Source: Hyphomicrobiales bacterium
GTDB taxonomy: Bacteria > Pseudomonadota > Alphaproteobacteria > Rhizobiales > Aestuariivirgaceae
NCBI GenBank assembly: GCA_013002595.1
Contig: JABDJG010000291.1
Coordinates: 1-11,945 of the forward strand
Length of the DNA stretch: 11,945 nucleotides
Direction: 5' to 3'
The notes below the pieces were generated by a model. It did not search any database, was not told the origin of the DNA, and saw only the letters and a list, made by a program, of their open reading frames with translations. Of the stretch, positions 6,946-11,945 are shown piece by piece (position 1 is the first letter of the stretch; each line of letters begins with the position of its first letter). Made by a program: the position numbers and the translations under genes.

Positions 6946-7803
6946 TCAGCTGTCGGCGAACGCCTCACGGATGGCCATCGACATGCTGTCGGCGACAGCG
7001 CTCATCAAACGCGGCCGGTACCTGAGCACGACGTTCGAGGTCAGAAAGTTCCAGTACCCGTCATCCTTTGTCAGCTCGCGGCAGTCTTCGGGGATATTGC
7101 TGCGCGACAGCGGCGCGATCGCCAGCCCGGCCCTGACGGCTGACTGCAGGCCCTCGTGGTTGTCGCTGGTAAAGGCGATGCGATAGTTCACGCCCTGCTG
7201 CTCGAGCGACTTCAGCGCCCAGTCGCGGCACCAGCAATCAAGCTCATAGACCGCCACCGGCACCGGATCGAGCTCGTGCATGCAATAGATCCGCGACGTC
7301 GCCCACACGGTTGGATCAGCGGTCAGGATCTCACTGTCAGGGCGCACCTGCTCTTCAAACAGCACCGCCAGATCGAGATCGCCGGCATTGAGCGCATCGT
7401 TGAGTTCATCGGAATTGCCGCACCTCACCGTGACATCGACATCCGGGTGACTGGTGGCAAATTTGCCGAGCACATTGGGCAGCATGGTCAGGCCGTATTC
7501 ATCGGGCAGGCCAACCCGGACCAGGCCATTGAGTTGCTCACCGCGCAGCGCCGACTTGGTTTGATCGAGCAACGCGATGATCCGCCGCGAATCCATCAAC
7601 AACCGGTCACCCGGCCCGGTCAGGCTGACGCCGCGCGCCTCGCGCACGAACAGCCTTTCACCGACAACATCCTCCAGCCGCTTCATTTGCATGCTGACCG
7701 CCGATTGCGTGCGGCTGACACTGTCGGCCGCACTGGTAAAGCTGCCGGTCTCGGCAATGGCGACAAACGTACGCAGCAGATCACTGTCCAGGTTGGGTTC
7801 CAT
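6946..7803 (-). CDS. LysR-family transcriptional regulator
   Basis: A 285-residue LysR-type regulator. The N-terminal winged helix (about 5-63) has the standard pattern LLRTFVAIAETGSFTSAADSV...TQSAVSMQMKRLEDVVGERLF, followed by a linker helix and a periplasmic-binding-protein-like effector domain from about residue 83 (GLVRVGLPDEYG). I choose ATG 7803 because GGAG lies 6 bases upstream; ATG 7815 and TTG 7824 in the same frame would add 4 or 7 residues. The divergent neighbour is a DUF1127 mini-protein, and an ATC-N9-GAT palindrome lies between them, so regulation of itself and of the divergent gene or operon is the natural inference. The effector is unknown. Confidence 0.92.
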   Translation of the reverse strand: MEPNLDSDLLRTFVAIAETGSFTSAADSVSRTQSAVSMQMKRLEDVVGERLFVREARGVSLTGPGDRLLMDSRRIIALLDQTKSALRGEQLNGLVRVGLPDEYGLTMLPNVLGKFATSHPDVDVTVRCGNSDELNDALNAGDLDLAVLFEEQVRPDSEILTADPTVWATSRIYCMHELDPVPVAVYELDCWCRDWALKSLEQQGVNYRIAFTSDNHEGLQSAVRAGLAIAPLSRSNIPEDCRELTKDDGYWNFLTSNVVLRYRPRLMSAVADSMSMAIREAFADS

Positions 7804-7827
7804 ATCGATCTCCATACTTTCCAAGAC

Positions 7828-7842
7828 ATCAATTAAATTGAT
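7828..7842. promoter_or_regulatory. Candidate LysR-type operator, ATC-N9-GAT palindrome
   Basis: ATCAATTAAATTGAT has two perfect 7-bp arms around one central base. It fits both the general LysR T-N11-A rule and the ATC-N9-GAT form best known from nod boxes. It is 25 bp upstream of the lysR start in the divergent intergenic region. Confidence 0.65.
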
Positions 7843-7891
7843 TTCACTAATAATAATTATTCGTTTGTAGAATGTCTAGAGGATGGGCATA

Positions 7892-7914
7892 TTCGTTTCA
7901 TCAACGCGAACGAA
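7892..7914 (+). promoter_or_regulatory. Small leader hairpin before the DUF1127 gene
   Basis: TTCGTT (7892-7897) and AACGAA (7909-7914) form a 6-bp stem with an 11-nt loop whose 3' arm runs into the GGAG Shine-Dalgarno at 7915-7918. It could modulate ribosome access; it is short enough to be chance. Confidence 0.3.
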
Positions 7915-7926
7915 GGAGTAAAGCTC

Positions 7927-8208
7927 ATGACCTACATCTGCCACGACACTATAAAAACCAACGCCGTGATCGACGTCAAAGGTTGGATGAGCCGTATCGC
8001 CGATTGGATGAAATCAGGCCGCGAAAGCCACCGCCTCGACCCGCGCAACGAGCACCTGATGCGCGACGTCGGGATCACCGTCGACCAGACCCCCGGCATC
8101 TTCAAATCGGGTCCGGCTTCACACCAGTTGCCGTATTCGACCGCGGGCAGCAAAATCCGCTTCATCGATCTGTTCCTGTCCGAGCATCTTGACCGCGGAC
8201 CACGGTAA
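7927..8208 (+). CDS. DUF1127-like small basic protein
   Basis: A 93-residue protein. The central block from about residue 19, with W-x6-W, a run of basic residues, L.PRNEHLMRDVGIT and then a polar stretch, matches the DUF1127 (YjiS-like) pattern of a Trp/Arg-rich helix ending in LLRDIGL. DUF1127 proteins are common in alphaproteobacteria; some bind RNA or influence small-RNA, phosphate and carbon metabolism, but this cannot be inferred for this member. Unlike the typical 45-50 residue forms it has an N-terminal lead and a C-terminal tail of about 40 residues (rich in S, G, F). GGAG lies 8 bases before the ATG. It is divergent from lysR and is followed by a strong hairpin. There is no signal peptide. 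Confidence 0.7.
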   Translation: MTYICHDTIKTNAVIDVKGWMSRIADWMKSGRESHRLDPRNEHLMRDVGITVDQTPGIFKSGPASHQLPYSTAGSKIRFIDLFLSEHLDRGPR

Positions 8209-8225
8209 ATCTCTCCTCCTCCCCG

Positions 8226-8255
8226 GCCGGGCTTCTCTTGATCGAGAGGCCCGGC
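8226..8255 (+). terminator. Strong hairpin after the DUF1127 gene
   Basis: A 12-bp stem (GCCGGGCTTCTC pairing with GAGAGGCCCGGC, one G-T pair) with a 6-nt loop lies 17 bp past the stop codon. There is no clear U-run, so it is either a weakly intrinsic terminator or a 3'-end stabiliser. It separates this gene from the catabolic operon, which therefore needs its own promoter; a TACAAT at 8274-8279 is a possible -10. Confidence 0.6.
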
Positions 8256-8325
8256 AAACTGCTTTCCGCCCCCTACAATCTGGTGATAAGCTCTCCGAAA
8301 CGCCATACCGGACCGGAGAACAGCC

Positions 8326-9132
8326 ATGGCCAACACCGCCCACGCCAATCCTGCCGATGAGATGCTATTGATCGAGCATCTGCCCTTTGAAACCGACGGC
8401 GGCATCGCCGAACGCGCAGCGCTTGGCCTCATCGTGCTCGGCACCGATTACACCATCGAACATGAGTGGCGGTTTATCCTGCAAAGCCTGGCTGGCGTTG
8501 CTCTTTACCAGAGCCGCATCGAGAACGATCCGCAAATCACGCCTGAGAGCCTGCGCGCCATGGAACCGCGCATCACCAAGTGCACCGATATCATCCTGCC
8601 CGGCGCCAAGCTCGATGTTGTTGCCTACGGCTGCACCTCGGCCTCCATGGCGATCGGTGAGGAAAAGGTATTTGAAAACATTCGCGCCGCGCGGCCGGAT
8701 ACCCGGTGCACGACCCCAATCACCGCCGCGTTCGCCGCGTTCCGCGCGTTCGGCGCCAAACGCATCGGCGTCCTCACGCCCTACCGCGCCGATGTCAATG
8801 TCATCGTTGCCGATTACATCCGCGCGCGCGGCTTTGACGTCCCGGTCTTCGGTTCGTTCAACGAGCAGGATGACGCGGTCGTTGCCGCCATCACCCCGCA
8901 ATCGATCAAGCAAGGCGTTGAACGCCTCATTGCCGAGCGCGATGTCGATGCCGTCTTTGTCTCATGCACCTCGGTGCGCCTGGCCGAACATGCCGCCGCG
9001 CTGGAAGCTGAGATCGACCTGCCGCTCACCTCGTCGAACCATGCCATGGCCTGGCACACCTTGCGGCTCGCCGGCATCGATGACCGCCTGCCCGAGTTTG
9101 GCCGGCTGTTCGACTTGGGACTTGCCGGCTGA
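8326..9132 (+). CDS. Asp/Glu racemase superfamily enzyme, maleate-isomerase/EutA-like
   Basis: A 268-residue cytoplasmic protein of the cofactor-independent Asp/Glu racemase superfamily. The two catalytic cysteines sit where expected: C103 in AYGCTSAS and C204 in FVSCTSVR, each at the end of a beta-strand, with the duplicated domains visible (TPITAAFAAFRAFGAKRIGVLTPY marks the second half). The spacing resembles maleate cis-trans isomerases and the ectoine-utilisation protein EutA rather than true amino-acid racemases. No other ectoine genes are visible. GGAG is 9 bases before the ATG. It is the first gene of the rightward operon, with the MBL hydrolase 5 bp downstream. The substrate is unknown; an alpha-substituted dicarboxylate or amino acid is likely. 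Confidence 0.82.
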   Translation: MANTAHANPADEMLLIEHLPFETDGGIAERAALGLIVLGTDYTIEHEWRFILQSLAGVALYQSRIENDPQITPESLRAMEPRITKCTDIILPGAKLDVVAYGCTSASMAIGEEKVFENIRAARPDTRCTTPITAAFAAFRAFGAKRIGVLTPYRADVNVIVADYIRARGFDVPVFGSFNEQDDAVVAAITPQSIKQGVERLIAERDVDAVFVSCTSVRLAEHAAALEAEIDLPLTSSNHAMAWHTLRLAGIDDRLPEFGRLFDLGLAG

Positions 9133-9137
9133 GCCAC

Positions 9138-9935
9138 ATGTCAGAAGCTTCATCGATCCCTGCCGACTGGTACAAGGTGCGCCATGTCTCAGACGGCATC
9201 TCGCATATCTACGAGAATTATGTCGGCGACTGGCTGCGCTGCAACATCTGGCACGTGCGCGGCCGCGACCGCGACATCCTGATCGACAGCGGCATGGGCC
9301 TGCGCCCGCTCAAGGCTGAAATCAGCCAACTCGCCGAACGCCCGGTGACCGCGATTTCCAGCCATGCCCACTTCGACCACATCGGCGGCGCCTACGAGTT
9401 CGACGAGCGCCTTGGCCATAAATGCGAAGCCCACATTCACCAGAACCCGACCCGTGAGGCGACCTGCGCAATCGGTGCCTGGCTGCGCGCCGAAACCGTC
9501 ACGGCCCTGCCCCACGAAGGCTTCCACATCGAGGATTTCCAGATCCGCCCGGCCCCGCTCACCGGCTATCTCGATGATGGAGATGTCGTCGACCTCGGCA
9601 ACCGGGTCTTCACTGTCTTTCATCTGCCCGGCCATTCGCCAGGCTCGATCGCCCTGCTCGAGGCGGCAACCGGCATCATGCTGTCCGGCGATGTCATCTA
9701 TGATGCCGCCCTGATCGACAATGCCTATCACTCTGATGCCGCAATTTACGCCGAATCTTTGCACCGCCTGCGCGAGTTGCCGGTCACCACGGTTCATGCC
9801 GGCCACGGCCTGTCGTTCGGGCGCGACAAGATGAAGACCATCATCGATGAATACCTGGCCGGCGGCCGCCGTCTCGGCGATGCCGCCGCCTATATAGAAA
9901 GAGCCCTGGGAGCCCGAGGGCCCGAATGTGGCTAA
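9138..9935 (+). CDS. MBL-fold metallo-hydrolase
   Basis: A 265-residue metallo-beta-lactamase-fold hydrolase. The metal ligands are all visible: H76, H78, D80, H81 (HAHFDH), H166 in LPGHSPGS, D185 in LSGDVIYD, and H223 in HAGHG. This is a full dinuclear site as in glyoxalase II-like, lactonase-like and other hydrolases; there is no signal peptide, so it is cytoplasmic. It starts 5 bp after the preceding stop with a weak Shine-Dalgarno, suggesting coupled translation with the racemase-like gene. Its last six codons and stop lie inside the left arm of the structured element at 9917-10186, so the native C-terminus may have been replaced. The substrate cannot be deduced. Confidence 0.88.
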   Translation: MSEASSIPADWYKVRHVSDGISHIYENYVGDWLRCNIWHVRGRDRDILIDSGMGLRPLKAEISQLAERPVTAISSHAHFDHIGGAYEFDERLGHKCEAHIHQNPTREATCAIGAWLRAETVTALPHEGFHIEDFQIRPAPLTGYLDDGDVVDLGNRVFTVFHLPGHSPGSIALLEAATGIMLSGDVIYDAALIDNAYHSDAAIYAESLHRLRELPVTTVHAGHGLSFGRDKMKTIIDEYLAGGRRLGDAAAYIERALGARGPECG

Positions 9936-10186
9936 GGTTGTGGCGCTGGTTTACTAGGATTGGTTCAGGTTTAGGTGTGTGAGGAGGAAGGACATGCTGG
10001 CATATTCAACGACGAACAGGCCTGAAGATGGGCCAATCCTAGTATATCCCGAAGGGACGCGGGCCATTTGGCCTGTAGGCGTCACTTTGAGCGGCTTGAA
10101 GGGGGCGACCCATCGGCGCCGCTCAAAGCTAACCACAGACAAAATGGCCCACGCCAGCACCGCAACCTTAACCACATGCAGGCCCT
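9917..10186. repeat. 270-bp nested inverted-repeat (cloverleaf) element
   Basis: A closing stem pairs 9917-9949 with 10154-10186 (28 of 33 positions Watson-Crick, one more a G-T pair). Inside it lie hairpin 1 (9952-9963 with 10033-10044, perfect; continued by 9964-9969 with 10021-10026 across a 6-nt bulge), a small hairpin TCCC-GAA-GGGA (10047-10057), and hairpin 3 (10061-10069 with 10142-10150 and 10085-10094 with 10119-10128, both perfect). Only a few bases at the junction and the two large loops stay unpaired. It covers the end of the hydrolase gene and stops two bases before the dehalogenase ATG. It looks less GC-rich than its neighbours. It may be a MITE-like mobile element or a structured RNA; no transposase and no convincing target-site duplication are visible. 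Confidence 0.75.
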
Positions 10187-10188
10187 AG
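9994..10188 (+). CDS. Small ORF inside the cloverleaf element, coupled to the dehalogenase
   Basis: A 64-codon ORF starts with ATG at 9994, six bases after a perfect AGGAGG (9982-9987) that lies in the loop of hairpin 1, and ends with TAG at 10186-10188. The next three bases are the ATG of the dehalogenase, so terminating ribosomes could restart there directly. The product (LAYSTTNRPEDG..., ending with a Thr-rich stretch) matches no family I recognise and has no signal peptide or membrane segment. It may be a leader peptide whose only job is coupling, or an accident of the inserted element. The opposite strand is also open over 9954-10175, which lowers confidence that the peptide itself matters. 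Confidence 0.4.
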   Translation: MLAYSTTNRPEDGPILVYPEGTRAIWPVGVTLSGLKGATHRRRSKLTTDKMAHASTATLTTCRP

Positions 10189-11055
10189 ATGAGCTGGAAA
10201 GACAAGAAGCAATTCACGGACGTCCACGGATCTCGGATGGCCTGGGTCGAAATGGGTGAGGGCGATCCGATCGTCTTTTTACATGGCAACCCGACCTCGT
10301 CCTACCTGTGGCGCAACATCATGGCCCCGCTCGCCGACCTTGGCCGCTGCATCGCGCCGGATCTCATCGGCATGGGCGACAGTGACAAGCTGGCCGATAG
10401 CGGCCCTGACAGTTACCGGTTCGTCGAGCACCGGCGCTATCTCGATGGTCTCCTTGCGCAGCTGGTGCCGGACGGCAAGATCACCCTGGTGATCCACGAC
10501 TGGGGCTCGGCGCTGGGCTTCGACTGGGCCCGTCGCCACCCGGACCGCATCGCCGGCATCGCCTATATGGAAAGCCTGGTCCATCCTTACGAGTGGGACA
10601 CCTTCTCCCAACAGGCCCGCCCGGTGTTTGAAGGCATGCGCTCGCCGGCGGGCGAAGGCATGATCCTGGAAAAGAACATCTTCGTTGAACGGATCCTGCC
10701 CGGCTCGATCCTGCGTGACCTGACCGATGAAGAGATGTCCGAATACCGCCGTCCCTTCGCCAACCCGGGCGAGGATCGCCGCCCGAGCCTGACCTGGCCG
10801 CGCCAGATCCCGATCGCCGGCGAACCGGCAGATGTCGTTGCCATCATCGAGGACTACGGCAAATGGCTCGCCAGCTGCGATATCCCCAAACTGTTCATCA
10901 ACGCCGAACCCGGCGCCATCACCACAGGCCACGTGCGCGATTTCTGCCGCACCTGGCCGAACCAGACCGAGGTGACGGTCAAGGGTGCCCATTTCATTCA
11001 AGAAGATTCAGCCGACGAGATCGCCGCCGCGATCCGCCAATGGTTGACCAACTAA
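10189..11055 (+). CDS. Haloalkane dehalogenase, LinB-like (HLD-II)
   Basis: A 288-residue alpha/beta-hydrolase that cleaves carbon-halogen bonds of haloalkanes by water, releasing an alcohol and halide. Strong similarity to LinB: HGNPTSSYLWRNIM, DLIGMGDSDKL, HDWGSALGFDWARRH, SWPRQIPIAG-like (here TWPRQIPIAG) and FCRTWPNQTEVTV blocks. The catalytic pentad is complete: nucleophile D104, halide-binding N34 and W105, acid E128 and base H268, each exactly four residues earlier than in LinB. The N-terminus is four residues shorter than LinB, which supports ATG 10189. There is no Shine-Dalgarno; translation probably depends on the coupled small ORF just upstream. DUF4399 and GST genes follow. Which haloalkane is used cannot be read from sequence. 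Confidence 0.95.
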   Translation: MSWKDKKQFTDVHGSRMAWVEMGEGDPIVFLHGNPTSSYLWRNIMAPLADLGRCIAPDLIGMGDSDKLADSGPDSYRFVEHRRYLDGLLAQLVPDGKITLVIHDWGSALGFDWARRHPDRIAGIAYMESLVHPYEWDTFSQQARPVFEGMRSPAGEGMILEKNIFVERILPGSILRDLTDEEMSEYRRPFANPGEDRRPSLTWPRQIPIAGEPADVVAIIEDYGKWLASCDIPKLFINAEPGAITTGHVRDFCRTWPNQTEVTVKGAHFIQEDSADEIAAAIRQWLTN

Positions 11056-11086
11056 ACCATCAAGAAATACCTCTAAGGAAACCGCA

Positions 11087-11530
11087 ATGAAGAAACTTCT
11101 CTCTGCCGCCGCAATCATCGCCCTTGCCCTGACCGGCCCAGCAATGGCCGGCGAAACGCCAGCGCCTGAAGGCGCGTCGGTCTACTTCGTCAATCTTGAA
11201 GACGGCGCCACCGTCAAATCGCCGGTCAAGGTCGTCTTCGGTCTGACCGGCATGGGCGTTGCACCGGCCGGCACCGAAAAGGCCAACACCGGCCACCACC
11301 ACATCCTGATTGACCGCGCGCCGCTCGGCAAAGGCCCGGACGGCGCCGATGAGTTCGATGCCAACTTGCCGGCCGATGAAAACCACAAGCACTTCGGCGG
11401 CGGCCAGACCGAGATGATGCTCGAGTTGCCGGCCGGCAAGCACACGCTGCAGCTGGTGCTCGGCGACAAGGACCACATCCCGCACAACCCGCCGGTCACC
11501 TCACCGGTGATCACCATCACCGTCGAGTAA
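11087..11530 (+). CDS. Secreted DUF4399 protein
   Basis: A 147-residue protein with a clear Sec signal peptide (KK, hydrophobic core, cleavage after AMA at about 21), so the mature form is periplasmic. The mature part is a single DUF4399-type beta domain with GHHHILID (69-76), NLPADENHKHFGGGQTEMML (93-112) and KHTLQLVLGDKDH (118-130). The His set H70-72, H100, H102, H119 and H130 suggests metal binding, but that is inference; the family has no agreed function. A good AAGGA Shine-Dalgarno lies 8 bases before ATG. It is 31 bp after the dehalogenase and 7 bp before the GST gene, so all three are likely one transcript. Confidence 0.85.
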   Translation: MKKLLSAAAIIALALTGPAMAGETPAPEGASVYFVNLEDGATVKSPVKVVFGLTGMGVAPAGTEKANTGHHHILIDRAPLGKGPDGADEFDANLPADENHKHFGGGQTEMMLELPAGKHTLQLVLGDKDHIPHNPPVTSPVITITVE

Positions 11531-11537
11531 CGGTCAT

Positions 11538-11945
11538 ATGAGATTCCACGATTGCAGCACCGCACCAAGCTCGCGCCTGGTCCGCATATTCATCGCCGAA
11601 AAGGGCCTCGACATTCCAACCAGCGAGGTCGACCTGCGCGGTGGCGCGCATCTGGCGCCGGAATTCCGCGCCCTCAATCCATATTGCACGGTCCCGGTGC
11701 TCGAAACCGGTGACGGACAGGTGCTCACATCGACACAAGGCTGCTGGCGCTATCTGGAAGAACAGTTTCCCGACCCGCCCTTGCTTGGCGCGACGCCTGC
11801 CGAAAAGGCCCGTATCGCCGACCTCGTCTGGCGCATCGAAATCGACGGGTTTCACGCAGCTGCCGAGGGCCTGCGCAATTCAGCGCCCGGCCTGAAGGAC
11901 CGCGCCCTGACCGGCCCGCGCAACTATGCCCAGATCGCTGAACTT
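11538..11945 (+). CDS. Glutathione S-transferase, N-terminal part (cut by window edge)
   Basis: 136 codons are visible before the right edge. The N-terminal thioredoxin-like domain shows SSRLVRIFIAEKGLDIP (11-27), NPYCTVPVLE (47-56) with the cis-Pro at 53, and YLEEQFPDPPLLG (72-84), followed by the start of the helical C-terminal domain. The usual Glu-Ser that grips the gamma-glutamyl group of glutathione appears as Thr-Gln (66-67), so glutathione binding may be altered. The active-site residue is probably Ser11 or Ser12. It starts 7 bp after the DUF4399 gene with only a weak Shine-Dalgarno. In other organisms GSTs act on halogenated compounds beside dehalogenases; such a role here is inferred from position. 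Confidence 0.85.
   Translation, partial: MRFHDCSTAPSSRLVRIFIAEKGLDIPTSEVDLRGGAHLAPEFRALNPYCTVPVLETGDGQVLTSTQGCWRYLEEQFPDPPLLGATPAEKARIADLVWRIEIDGFHAAAEGLRNSAPGLKDRALTGPRNYAQIAEL

Noticed and set aside
8387..9319. Plus-strand 310-codon open frame
   Set aside because: Out-of-frame shadow of the racemase-like gene and the start of the MBL gene, full of Arg/Ser/Pro.
9954..10175. Minus-strand 73-codon frame inside the cloverleaf element
   Set aside because: Open mainly because the region is an inverted repeat with few stops; no Shine-Dalgarno of note and no similarity I recognise. The plus-strand ORF is favoured because of its AGGAGG and stop-start junction.
9917..10186. Integron attC site
   Set aside because: Nested inverted repeats recall attC, but the length, multi-hairpin shape and lack of paired GTTRRRY/RYYYAAC core sites and of an integrase argue against it.
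9917..10186. tRNA or other classic cloverleaf RNA
   Set aside because: The stems are far longer than in tRNA and there is no T-loop, anticodon arm or CCA; size and shape fit no common RNA I can name.

Overview
The window looks like the chromosome of a GC-rich alphaproteobacterium, probably Hyphomicrobiales or Rhodobacterales and quite possibly marine. The clues are the His-rich N-terminus of the Zur protein, a non-pyrrolysine MttB homologue, a DUF1127 mini-protein beside a LysR gene, a LinB-type haloalkane dehalogenase, and palindromic repeats of the kind common in this class. Lineage below class is a guess.

The genes form two arms that diverge from about 7804-7926. Leftward (minus strand), from the divergence point, come a LysR regulator, then a zinc-uptake operon (zur, znuC, znuB), then ispG of the MEP isoprenoid pathway only 39 nt behind znuB, an MttB-family methyltransferase, a DegT/DnrJ/EryC1/StrS-type PLP aminotransferase, and the 5' part of a regulator with a SARP/BTAD-type winged helix that runs off the left edge. 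The zur promoter carries a palindromic candidate Zur site that overlaps a TATAAT -10 box; the spacing predicts a leaderless zur mRNA. No znuA is present, so the periplasmic zinc-binding protein must be encoded elsewhere.

Rightward (plus strand) come a DUF1127 mini-protein, a strong hairpin, and then a probable catabolic operon: an Asp/Glu racemase or maleate-isomerase-like enzyme, an MBL-fold hydrolase, a LinB-like haloalkane dehalogenase with all five catalytic residues, a secreted His-rich DUF4399 protein and a glutathione S-transferase cut by the right edge. A role in halogenated or other xenobiotic metabolism is inferred from the dehalogenase and GST; the true substrates are unknown.

The most unusual object is the roughly 270-bp stretch at 9917-10186, between the MBL hydrolase and the dehalogenase. 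A 33-bp imperfect closing inverted repeat encloses three further nested hairpins, so almost the whole stretch can fold into a cloverleaf. It supplies the last codons of the hydrolase. It also carries an optimal Shine-Dalgarno in a hairpin loop and a 64-codon ORF whose TAG is directly followed by the ATG of the dehalogenase, which has no good ribosome-binding site of its own. It could be a MITE-like insertion, a structured RNA or leader, or both. Two other repeat elements are present: a textbook REP inverted pair between znuC and znuB, and a CCCTCCCC-type inverted pair between lysR and zur. A perfect 15-bp ATC-N9-GAT palindrome upstream of lysR is a good candidate LysR operator.
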